Part shown: piece by piece, positions 47,161-57,264 of the stretch
Position numbering within the stretch: position 1 is the first letter of the stretch
How the letters are laid out: every line of letters begins with the position of its first letter
Origin: Trichaptum fuscoviolaceum
Taxonomy: Eukaryota; Basidiomycota; Agaricomycetes; Hymenochaetales; Trichaptaceae
DNA: 64,000 nt
Reading direction: 5' to 3'
Assembly: GCA_910574455.1 (NCBI GenBank)
Contig: CAJSYZ010000004.1
Location: 434,001-498,000, forward strand
The notes under the pieces: generated by a model
Database searches by the model: none
Told to the model about the DNA's origin: nothing
What the model saw: the letters and a program-made list of their open reading frames with translations, nothing else
Position numbers and translations under genes: made by a program

Positions 47161-47259
47161 GACATCATGGCCGAGTGGTTAAGGCGACAGATTAGAATGT
47201 CTAAATGTTCTAATATCTGTTTCGGTTTCCGAGCGTAGGTTCAAGTCCTACTGATGTCG
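47161..47259 (+). tRNA. tRNA-Ser(AGA) with a 17-nt intron
   Basis: The acceptor stem GACATCA pairs perfectly with TGATGTC, followed by discriminator G at 47259. The D arm is GCCGAGTGGTTAAGGC. The anticodon stem ACAGA/TCTGT (47187-47191 and 47216-47220) encloses TTAGAA plus A, with anticodon AGA at 47194-47196. A 17-base intron (47198-47214) lies one base 3' of the anticodon and contains TTCTAA, complementary to TTAGAA, as expected for nuclear tRNA introns. A class II variable arm (CGGTTTCCG) and the T arm GTAGGTTCAAGTCCTAC follow. A run of five T near 47280 would serve as the polymerase III terminator. Confidence 0.96.
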
Positions 47260-47388
47260 TAACATAATTTCCCTGATCATTTTTGTTCTTAGTAACAACA
47301 AACACCCCTGGCTTTTGAAGATGTTTCGGTACAACTCGTCACAATTGATCACGTTTTTCAAGAATGGTACTTTGTCAAGATTTTTGGA

Positions 47389-47742
47389 TTAGAGTTCAAT
47401 TTTAGCTTTACACGGAATATATTTAGAATGTTCTGCTGGAACTTTTGAATTAATGTTCTCAAATTCCCCAACTATCATCTTCACGTAGCTGTTCAGCATG
47501 CGGAGGTTGTCTAATCCATCCATTCTTATTTGCGTATGCGGCAAGGGACTTGGGGCGGGAGAGTTTATAGTATGCTCAAGCTCCTGTGCTCGGTTGTTGA
47601 TACACGTCGCTTTACCTGATCGCCCGGATCCCCATTTCGACATAAACGGGCTGAGTGGAATTTTAGGGTGCCGCCCGAGATAATAATATACATCACCCAG
47701 AGTTTGCTTAACACGAACAAGCCTGGAAGCCAGCGCCCAAGC
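47389..47742 (-). other. Unassigned 118-codon open frame
   Basis: Open from about 47742 to a stop at 47389: AWALASRLVRVKQTLGDVYY, then LGRHPKIPLSPF, and ending SKYIPCKAKIEL. The sequence has protein-like composition with an RSGKAT segment and the helical LDNLRMLNSYVKMIVGEFEN, but no ATG lies at the 5' end of the open stretch and no family is recognised. It converges on the tRNA gene. It may be a terminal exon of a lost gene. Confidence 0.35.
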
Positions 47743-48831
47743 TCATACATTGTCGTTTCCGTAAACTGGCTGGCAGTGATAACAGGAACTGCATGATTGT
47801 GTACTTCTACCTGGTAGCGATGTAAGGTAACAGGTAGGAGTGCAATGATTGTCATTTATATTAGTATGGGATAGCCGTGATCAAGTTGAGAACGTTGTCG
47901 CGCCTAAAAGCAGTCACCCGATCATACCGAAAAGCGCCAAGAAGTCCAGAAGAATCCGCTACTAGTAGCAGTGCGTAGCAACACCGATGCAGATCAATGA
48001 TGAAAGAATCTTGAGCCAAGGTTAAGCGGACAGCAGTGCTTACACTGCTTAGTATTAAAATGATGTCATTTGTACAAATGCCCAGTCGGATCTAGAATGT
48101 GGCGGCTAGGTCTGCAAAGAAAGATGATTGATTGTAGTAATTCAGTCGGCGCGTTGTGCACAGCCTATTAATTGTGTTCTTCGACTCTCTGAACTGCATC
48201 CTGATAGTATGAATAGGATTGAAACTATCAACAGTGGCATTTTATGACAGTCAAGCTTGATGGTGACTCGGAGAATAAAGTTGCGTTCAAGTTGAACCTC
48301 AGGCTAAAGTTGAATCTCCGTTTCAACTTGACATCCGAATCATCATCATCATGATTCCTGATTACATGATCGTGCCAAGTCTAATGCGAGAAAGAAAAGA
48401 CAACTTGAAACCTCCCACACCAGCCTGTACCGTCTATTTCCTTCATACCTCCAAGAAAGCAAAGGAATTATTACATTGAAACTCTTATGTATTATCATAG
48501 GTAAAGGCGGATGACAGACGTGACTCCAGCGGCCAGCCACATGAAGGTTCGAACGACGAAGACTACATACGAGACTTGCCTATCATAAGAAGGAGTATCT
48601 CCATGTAGAATGAGCCAGTGCTCCTTCAAAACAATATCAGTGATCTCCATCAGCCGAACTAGCAACATAGTACATACAAATCAACGCCCGTCATAGTCCT
48701 CTAAACTTACCACAACAATGTGGATGTAATGGATTAACTATAAATTGTGCTTCAATTGTACGTTCGTATTACCACTCCCCGTCTTGCTTGTCTGAAAATC
48801 TCGTAGACCTCGCTGTGCGAGCTGACATAGA
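47743..48831. repeat. Spacer with a short patch of AACTTGA words
   Basis: At 48255-48350 CAAGCTTGATGGTGACTCGG, GTTCAAGTTGAACCTCAGGC and GTTTCAACTTGAC lie together, followed by ATCATCATCATGAT. This is the same vocabulary as at 6500 and 10540. No gene is supported in the rest. Confidence 0.5.
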
Positions 48832-50463
48832 ATGTTGAAGCAAGTGAGCACCCAATCTCTTCTTTTTTTCGAGCTTCTGTAACCAGGTCCACAGCTTGAT
48901 ATATGCAAGTATGAAGTGGTCGACGACGACCAATCGACTGTGACGGCGAGCAACACAGACGAGCTGGTCCACAAACACCACTGGTATGGTGCCCGATTTC
49001 AGATGAGCATGCTCATCCTGGCTGGTGTGATCTCGATGATCTGCCATCACTTCTTTTATTTGCTCTTGAGTGGAAGAACGGTCAACACCGATCGGGTCGT
49101 AATGCTGGAGATATCGCGTCAGGTCCTCGTCGGCGCTGCAGGAAATGCAATCGCCTCTTTCGCTACCTTCGTCCTCGGAACGGCCGTCGGCATTGCCTTC
49201 GTACAGATACTTTGGACTCGACTTCACCGTAAGCCCTACGCCATAGAACATATCGAAGCCATGATTTCGTGCCGCTCGAGCCCATTCTCCCCTGCCGCTC
49301 TGCGCTCTTGGAGAGCAGCCTGGCTACTTTCAGCTATCGCGGCGTTGGGGTCGGCAATGCGCCTCATCACCATTTTCGCACCTGGTGCTCTCCGGACAGA
49401 AACATCCTCCTTCGAAAAGTCATGCACAGTCCAGACGATGGATTTAAGCCACGCGGTCTTCGGTGCGATGGTACCAGATGCCGATTACGTCCCCAGGTTC
49501 TATCCCTCGCCTAGTTTGGACAGAATGGTGGTTCAAAACGTCGTGTCAGGCTCGTACATTCCTCCGCCCAATTTTTGTGGAACATGCAGCTACAACGTCT
49601 CGTTCAATGCTCCGGCAATGAGCTGTACTGACATCACTAGCCAGTTCAACTTCAGGACGATGTTTCTTACCCCCCCTATCATTTGGAAAGTCACACACGA
49701 TATCTGGCTCGGAGGGAACACGATCACAGTAGCGACAATAGAAGCACAAAACGAACGGATGGAGGCCGCGAGATGCACTGTATACAACTCCACGTATTTG
49801 GCGGAGATCTCTCATAATGCCACTTCAACAAATGTAATTGTTGGAAATCCCGTTCTTCATCAACCTGTGAACGAAACACAACAAGACGCACCGGATTTTA
49901 TGTCGATCTATTCGACAGCATTAGCGACGGCTCAAGTTCTTGATGGTCTTGGACAAGTCGATCTGCTGAAGATGCAGAGCATCGGACAGGGCGCCGATGC
50001 CAATACATACTTCAACCCGTACTTCATATATTCTTCGCTGGGTCGACCGGGACCGCAGAATAGCATGAAATGGAAGTGGGATAGGCTCATGCGCGACGCC
50101 TTTCCGCAGCTCATGGCGAACATCAGCGTCAGCCTCCTTTCCAACCCCATCGATGCCCCAACGAGCAATTACGAAACTCTATGCACCTACTCAACTGTCC
50201 TCTACGTCTATGACCAACTTCATCTCCTACTGTCCTATGGTTTAGGGATTTTGTTGGCTTCCTTATGCGTTGGAGCTGGTTTCTGGTCCATCAGAAGGAA
50301 TGGTCGGGAGGAGACACTGGAGTTTTCACGATTGATGGTCGCGATTCTATCGCCGAGTCTACTGCACGAAGAGCTCCGGAAATCCGTGCGGTTAAAAACT
50401 AAACAAGATGGTCCCGATGGGTGTTCGACATTCGTCGTCGACTCGGATCATTACGAGCCGTGA
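48832..50463 (+). CDS. Membrane protein with large extracellular domain, unassigned fungal family
   Basis: A proposed first exon MLKQ (48832-48843) and an intron (48844-48894) lead into one long exon; without it the frame has no ATG before residue 40. Hydrophobic helices occur at SMLILAGVISMICHHFFYLL, around FATFVLGTAVGIAFVQIL and AAWLLSAIAALGSAMRLITI, and near the C-terminus LLLSYGLGILLASLCVGAGF. Between the third and fourth lies a domain of about 270 residues rich in NxS/T sites and Cys (NFCGTCSYNVSF), so it is probably lumenal or extracellular and disulfide-bonded. A short cytosolic tail ends at 50463. Three helices, a large outside domain and a final helix form a common uncharacterised fungal architecture. 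Function unknown. Confidence 0.72.
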
Positions 50464-50530
50464 ATGCGTCTGTCATAATTGACCACAAGGACATATCACT
50501 GTGAGTACTGGAAAGCTTGATAATAATATA

Positions 50531-51087
50531 CTATATTGAATCCATCTCATTAAGCAGTTCGTCCATCTGTTTCTGCAGCCCTTTGTTTTTCTCTACCTCT
50601 TTCTATAAAAAGGAGTGGCTCATAAGTATTAGACCACGGATGCATTGTCGCACAGACTTACAGCGTGTTTTTCCTCCCATTCATCTCTTTCCGTCTCCAG
50701 ACGTACCACTTTACGCCTGAGATCCTCATTTTCAACGTCTGCCTTCCGAAGCCTATGAGTTACGAGCAACAAAGGAGGTTAATTACTTTTCGAAATAATA
50801 ATCATATCAAAAATAATGGTCTACTTGTCTTCTGCGATCTTTGCTCTCTCCATAGCCCCATCAAGGTCATCTTCCAGCTTCTGGCTCCTCTGAGTGAGAG
50901 AGTGAAGCTCTGCTTCCTTTATCGTGAGCTCATGTTCGAGTTTCTTGTTCTTCGCTTCGGCAACAGTGGCTCGGTCAATAGCTTCATCAGCTTCCGCACG
51001 GATATGGGTAAGTTTCTGTCAGTGGTTGCTGTTGATTATTTTAAGGAGGAGACACTACGAGGGTCTGACCTCTTTTATTCTGTCCAT
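50531..51087 (-). CDS. Short tropomyosin-like coiled coil
   Basis: Tropomyosins are parallel coiled coils that polymerise along actin filaments. The gene starts MDRIKE at 51087, an exon of only 18 bases ending at 51070 as is usual for fungal tropomyosins. It then runs KLTHIRAEADEAIDRATVAE, KNKKLEHELTIKEAELHSLT and LEDDLDGAMERAKIAEDK, a second intron, LRKADVENEDLRRKVVRLET and ERDEWEEKHA, a third intron, and KEVEKNKGLQKQMDELLNEM before the stop at 50531. The heptad pattern is unbroken. The protein is about 120 residues, while fungal tropomyosins I know are about 160: the part between IAEDK and LRKAD lacks about 40 residues, close to one actin-binding period. The intron there is too short to hide them. 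Confidence 0.82.
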
Positions 51088-52400
51088 TCTTAAGCAATTA
51101 TTCCCGCTACCCCTTGGGTAGCTGGGTATTCTTAGGGTATGCAACCGTACGGATTCTCTGCCAAAAGTCAAAAGGTCACGTGAAATTGCCTTATATGTTA
51201 AACCTGCCTATTAAAGAAGGCGCTTCTAATCGAAGGTTCTGATGGACTGAATTACTAATGATGACGCAATCTGAGACATTGCGCAACGCGCAGCTTCTCG
51301 CCATCGTCGCCAACGCTTAACGTTCGTCTTGTTTCTTCTCCGTCGTCTTCAGCAGCGAGACATGTCTTCGCTATCGCAATCAAACGGCTAGTTGCAGGCG
51401 CTTTTTCAAAGCCAAAGTCAGAATGGTATACAGGGTAAGCAAGCATCAAACTCACGAATGAACGGCCACTCACATCATGATCTGGTTGCACAGCATCTTT
51501 CAAGCAGAAGTGCCAACTACAGGGCACATGACGCTTCGTCCTACGGGCATACAGAGCGCACGCACCGCATGCTTGCGCGTGCCCTGCAAAGTTGCTCGCC
51601 AGCGTTTAGCGCCCGACCCAACTGTAGCATCTGAACTTGCTCAGAACGAGGCGATGACGGCTGCAGCAACTGTCCGCAGGCCGCGGTTACCCCATCACCG
51701 CACATCCAGCACATATGGCAACGATGTTAAGAAAGGCGTTGATCATAAGGAGGCTGGAAGTGAAGTGTAAGTGGCATGCCATTATTTGTGGCTGAGCATT
51801 GCGCAACTCCTTCCCCGTCTTTCTTCCGTCTTCGACACTCTGCCTCCCATTTTTAACCCACTTCTCTATTTTGCCTCTACAAGCCGCACTCCCAACATTG
51901 ATAGTCGCAATCATCTTTTAGCACAAATGCTGTCAATCCAATGGAACTCGAGTGCTCGGAGTAAGGTACTGAGCTTAGCAGGGGAATTTTGCGCGGGGTG
52001 CAGGTGTAGGTAAGTAAAGGGCAGACGGGATTGCTGTCTGGCGAGGATTTGGGGAATGGAGGGCGAGAGGTCTGTGCCCGTTGGAGGTGTGTATGTCCAT
52101 CCTGTGGGTTGGAATGCGACAGCGCAAGACCACCGGCCTTTCCATTGTCCATATAGTCCTGGAAGCGGTTGGAGGCAACCATGCCGAAAGGGACTACTTG
52201 CATGCTCGTCCACGCGCTTGAAGCAAAACTCATGCAGGCCTTCCGCGACATCTCGAGGGGTGTTTCAGTTCTCGCCCCCGAAGACAATCAGCGACATTGA
52301 AAAACAAACATTCAAGCATTCGGAAGATGAGTTTAATGATACTAATAGAATTTTGTATGTATGGAAATAAAGAGAAAAATGTTTTTGTGTTTCTCTAACA
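51088..52400. other. Spacer with unassigned frames and one hairpin
   Basis: CCCGCTACCC at 51103-51112 faces GGGTAGCTGGG at 51116-51126, a hairpin with a tiny loop. Open frames at 51392-51770 (plus) and 51877-52287 (minus) have no recognisable motif. I see no transposase or reverse transcriptase signature. Confidence 0.4.
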
Positions 52401-53060
52401 ATAACTTCACCACCATCCACGGGTAGCGGGCTCTGCTGTGAGCAACTCACAGCCACTAACTGCTTGTTCCCGCTACCCCTAGCGGGTTCTAAAGGCGTAC
52501 TGATTGTCACTTTTTACAAGCAAAACCTTATTTATCACGTGAATGTCATGTGCCTTTAGTCTAGGCCGGCCTTTCGGTAAATACAAAGTGCCGAACTTAG
52601 GTTCACTTACAAGTTACTTAAATTGCTTACAATGGATGCATTAAGTTAATTAAGTTTACTTAAGTCCAATTGAGCTCAAATAGCACAGTCTCCGTATCCG
52701 GGTTGCGCGAGCGAAGCGAGCGCGGCGGACAAGGATGCCACACAGATTCATTTTCACATATAATATCTTGTATAAATTATAATCACTAAATGGGTACTTA
52801 CAAGTTACTTATATTATTCACAATGTATGGTCTCTGTGCGACTCGGTGTCCGAGAACGGGGGCGCGAGCAAAGCGTGCGCGCCGGACGAGGACACGGACG
52901 GCCTCCTCTCATTTGCATAAAAAAGACTCTTATAACTTATAATCATTGTCACATATGTATATATAAGAAATTTATACATTCTAAAATGTAATAGAACTAC
53001 CCAACATTGGTAGCGGGCTCTGCTGTGCACCCACAGCGTTCGCAAATATACGCTTATCGA
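52401..53060. repeat. Hairpin cluster and imperfect tandem duplication
   Basis: GGGTAGCGGG (52421-52430) is complementary to CCCGCTACCC (52469-52478), with CTGTGAG CAA CTCACAG nested inside; CCCGCTA (52469-52475) can alternatively pair with TAGCGGG (52480-52486). GGTAGCGGGCTCTGCTGTG at about 52422 recurs at 53009. Between them, two similar blocks (about 52605-52790 and 52795-52990) each consist of ACTTACAAGTTACTTA, a GC-rich core (GCGCGAGCGAAGCGAGCGCG in the first, GCGCGAGCAAAGCGTGCGCG in the second) and an AT-rich TTATAA stretch. No coding potential. Confidence 0.7.
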
Positions 53061-53521
53061 TGCAAGTAGTTGGTGGATACTGTATGACCCTTGTGCGCTG
53101 CTGTGCCGACTCGCAGTGATCGAACTGTCGATCAATTACTCACGCGGCTTACTAAGCATAGTGCCTGAGAGGTCATCTGGTCGACGTAACTCGTACAGAA
53201 TACATACACGCTATGAGGATGGTACAGGCCAGAGAACGAAGATACATGAACGTTTGCACATACATATTTGAGAGAGAAAGAGAGCGAGAAAGATGATTTC
53301 AAGAAATACAAGAAAATGATATAATGACATTTAGTGGACAGACTGATGAGGCAACGGAAAAAGGAAAATTCAGAGATGCATTTCGATAGCGAGTAAGAAA
53401 AGGGAAACGAAAAAAAAAAACAGAAGTGAGGAAAGACATAAATCATAAGCATACACAATAACGAAAGCGTTCAGAATGCGTATTCGAGTACGCTGTGTGT
53501 TATGGAAGCCAGCGATCACTA
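53061..53521. other. 3' flank of the ankyrin gene
   Basis: Purine-rich low-complexity sequence (GAGAGAAAGAGAGCGAGAAAG near 53270, A-rich at 53405-53420) lies downstream of the ankyrin gene's stop and probably forms its 3' UTR. Nothing else is seen. Confidence 0.4.
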
Positions 53522-56500
53522 TCACGGCTTCCCCTTCAAAGACTGCACCAAGCTCTTTATTCCACCAAACCTCGGCTTGCTTGGGCTTCGAGAGGATGGG
53601 TGGCTTCCAGGGGGAGAGTAATGCAATTGATGGTTATGAGTGTCGATGGAGAAGCCCATCCTCGCAAGCTTCTGGGCACCGCCGACGCCGCCTTTTCTCC
53701 TACTGGCCAAGGAGCCCAACCGATTGCCCGACGTATCAGTCACAGCCTTCGAATCAGCGAAGCGCGATTGCTCCAGCGGCGCAGTCGCGACACGCACGAG
53801 CGGCACGCCCGTCGTATACGCATCGACGGGGATTTCGGGATCTGGGGTGCGAGAACGGGGAGGGAAGGAGGGCACCGTCGTCTGCTTCACTTCCCTCGCG
53901 GAGGCAAAGCGATCTCGGGAAGCCGGCTCAGGAGTCTGCGGGGAATCCACAGGCGTTGCGCTCGTCTCGACGATTTGGATGTCCGCGATGCTTTTCGCAT
54001 GCTTCATTTCCCCGAAGACAGTCATATTCTGCAACGGCGATGATGCGGAGCGCGACGCTGCGTGTCTAATGCGAGTCGGCGTTGAGGTCTCCTGATTAGT
54101 AGGGTGTTGCTGCGCTTCCTCATCATCATCCAGAGATGCTGTTAGACAGATAGACACAACGATATAAGCGAGTGCAAATAGCGCAAGGATAGGAATGAAC
54201 TCACTTTTCCCCCAATCACCCCTGCTAGCGCCCTCAGCCGTATGTGGTCGACGTACTCTTGGGGATTTCTTCACACCACCCTTCGGCACGCCTTTCGTCC
54301 TCCCTGACCTAGCCTTCACCGTCGCAGCATAATCGCCTTCCCTCATCAACGTCGCACTCCGTGGCCCAGTCATAACCCTACTCAAATCCTCTTCCTCGTC
54401 GCTTCTCTCCGCCAACTGCTCCCTCAACAGCTGCCTCTCACCCCTCGCAAACCGCTTCTCGACGGCTAGCAACTCCCCATACGCAAGAATTTGCTCACTG
54501 AGCGAAAGCCCCGGGCTATTCGGGTCGTCCTCTGCCAGCGCCGCAGCCTCCAGTATCTCCTTCCGCGTCTGCTCGACTAACGCCTCCGCCTCCGCCAAAT
54601 TCGAGATACCACGCAAATCCAGAGGAGCAGCGCCCTTTGCGACATTACGCAGGACACTGAACGTCGGTACGACCTGACTACCCACATCTTCAGAGGACGA
54701 TGGGGGCGAGATCATCTGGTAAACCGGGTCTAAAACCTTCTCTTCGTCGTTATTCGGGAAATGCTCAATCATCACGGACGACGGCGATGGAATCATCTGC
54801 GGACTCGGCAGAGTGATTGTCGTGAACGCACTCGAACTCAGGCTCACATTCGCATTCGCGCTCTCCTCCGTATCCATGCTCGAAATCGACATACCCCGTC
54901 CCCTTGGCTCCTTCTTCCCACCATCTCTGCCCCCTTTCTCCAACACAGCAGTCTTCGTTAAGTCCTCTTCATCCACACCATCCATCGCTTCATTCATCAT
55001 CGACGCCGTGCTCGAAATCGCCGAGATCGGCGAGAGCGGGCTCCGTTCCGTCGGAGCAGCTGGTCCAAAGGGATAATCCACCAACGCGTAGCTCGCGCTG
55101 CTTCCAGGCGAGGCGGACGAAGTCGAAGACGCAAAGGAAGTGCCACGGGGTCGACCGCCCAACACCCTTTGTCGAATATTAAGGTCCCCAATCGGCCTCT
55201 TGACCCCGGTGTTCTCACCCATCGCCTCGGCTTCCTCTTCCTCCGCAAACTGTATCGTATTTGCCGGCGCTGAATCGGGTGCGCCGATCTCGCCAGCAGG
55301 CTGGGTGATGCTGTCGTCTGCACGACCCAACGAGCTGATACTGCTGCCGCGTAACCTACTCTGTAGCCCTACAGGCCTGAACGACGGCGACGGCGACATG
55401 CTCGATGAGGAGTCAAACCGTAATATCCTCGATCCCGGACCAGAAGGCGTCGAAGGCGACTGCGACTGACTGGAATTGGACCGATTATGTCTCCGCAGCA
55501 AGATGCTGGGACGCGGCGCATTGATGGACGGTGCCTCATCATTATCAAACACAGGCGAACTCGCATCACTCGACGTCGGATCGCGGTCTCTGAGATGTTC
55601 GATCGAGTACTGATGGTGCAGCTCGACCGCGCTGGGAACAAGCGGACTACGCACGCCCGTCTCACTCCCCATTCTCGCACGGTACCACGAACCTGAGGTC
55701 GCAATGGGCGACGCCGGCGGGGTGAGCGAAGAGGACGTCCGACCCGCCGAGCTCGTGTTCATGTATCGATATCCAGGACTAGGTCGCGACGGGGGCGAAG
55801 AGCTGGACGAGCGCGCCAAGTCTCCTGAAAGCTGACGCGTTGTCGTGGGGATGGGAATTGGGCTTACAGATGGCGAGGTCGTGTACGCATTCCCCATATC
55901 TGTCTCAACGACGGCAGGGCTCGGACTGCCTGATCCCTCCGTGTTCGCGCGCCTGAACAGATTCTTCAGGGACATCTTGCTCCCCAGCTTCCTTGGGGGC
56001 CCGAGAGGCGGTGGCGCAGGAGTGCCGCTTAGGCTACCAGGTGCGCTCGCATCACCACCTCCCGCACTAGCCGATGCAACTGTGCTCGCCACTACACTAG
56101 ATCCATCATGCGGATTACCACCCTGATCGGCGTCGTTGCCAGCCGAGCGCGGTCTGCGAGGCGCACGTCCATAGCCTGCAGCTGACATCGATGCTTGGCG
56201 ACGAGGAGGCGCAGGAGGTTCTTGGAGCAGCGTCGAATGAAAGATATGCGGAAGAGACGGGCGGCGATACGCAGGCACGTCGTCGCCTACGCCGTCGGGT
56301 GTAGAGTAGAATGAGTATTCGCCAAACGGCTTTGAGAGCCCGGGCGACGGCGGGGGGTTAGTTGAGCCTGAGGAGTTTGAGTGATTGAACCGTGGCGGGT
56401 TGGACCGCGCAGGTGAGGGCGGCAAACGCAGCTGCCCATGCGAACCATGGTGATGCAGTCGCTGAGTCCCGCTAGTCGACTTGAATAGCCCTAGAGCATT

Positions 56501-57264
56501 GTCAATAGACCGCTTCATATGAAGCTTCCGGGTACAGTCTGCCTCCGAGTCTAGCTCAAATTCCGGGCTTGAACCGGCAATCGGTGGTAAGTCGTCTTTT
56601 CGGCTACCCGCCCACTCCCTCAATAGCTCGGCGCACTCAAGCCATCCGTGTTCCCGCGCGAGCATCTCAGGCGTTACGCCGTGTTTGTCGGGTCGGTCTG
56701 GGACAGCGCCGTTCCTCAGGAGGATCTTCACAATGTTCAAATGGCCGTTCGCAGCGGCAAAATGCAAAGGTGTTGAGCCTATCGCCATGCTTTAGCAAGG
56801 ATTCGAAAGGATGAACGGTTAACGAAGGCTCACCACTGGCACCCAAAGCAAGACCTTCTTTCCGACGCGCAGTCGGACCGATTCCATGACCGTGCGTTTC
56901 GCTCGCATACCGACGAGGCAACCGCGGCGCATTCACGTCGGCACCTTTCTTGATCAAATAATCGACAACCACCTCGCTTCCTCCAGCACACGCCGCATGA
57001 AGAGGAAGAACGCCATTGAGCACGGAGTTAACAGGTTGACCTTGCGATATTGCGTAGGTGACGAGGCCAAGATTCCCAGACGCAGCGGCGAAGTGGAGTT
57101 CGTATTGAGGATCTGAGCGTGAATGAGTACAAGATTCGATGTGAAAGGGATGGGTACATACACTCTGTCACTACATTGTATAAAGCCTCCACTCGTTGCT
57201 GTGTCCTGGATGACCCAGGCATCGTATTGTTCTGTTCACGTATGAACGCCGAGCGACTAGACAT
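53522..57264 (-). CDS. Ankyrin-repeat protein with long Ser/Pro-rich region
   Basis: The ATG at 57264 starts MSSRSAFIREQNNTMPGSSR. An intron near 57112-57162 leads to YELHFAAASGNLGLVTYAIS and GVLPLHAACAGGSEVVVDYL, two ankyrin repeats. A second intron (acceptor at about 56780) leads to STPLHFAAANGHLNIVKILL and KHGVTPEMLAREHGWLECAE, the third and fourth. The remaining about 1000 residues are mostly disordered Ser/Pro-rich sequence with short charged helices (EQLAERSDEEEDLSRVMTG) and a basic patch (KGVPKGGVKKSPRVRRP). Ankyrin repeats bind proteins; the partner is unknown. A 66-nt segment at 54139-54204 is either an intron or a transmembrane helix. The frame is open to the stop at 53522. Likely a cytosolic or nuclear scaffold. 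Confidence 0.82.

Noticed and set aside
51088..53060. An LTR retrotransposon bounded by the TTCCCGCTACCCC repeats (51101 and 52467)
   Set aside because: The direct repeat is only 13 bases, there is no primer-binding site or polypurine tract that I can see, and no gag, protease or reverse transcriptase motif inside.
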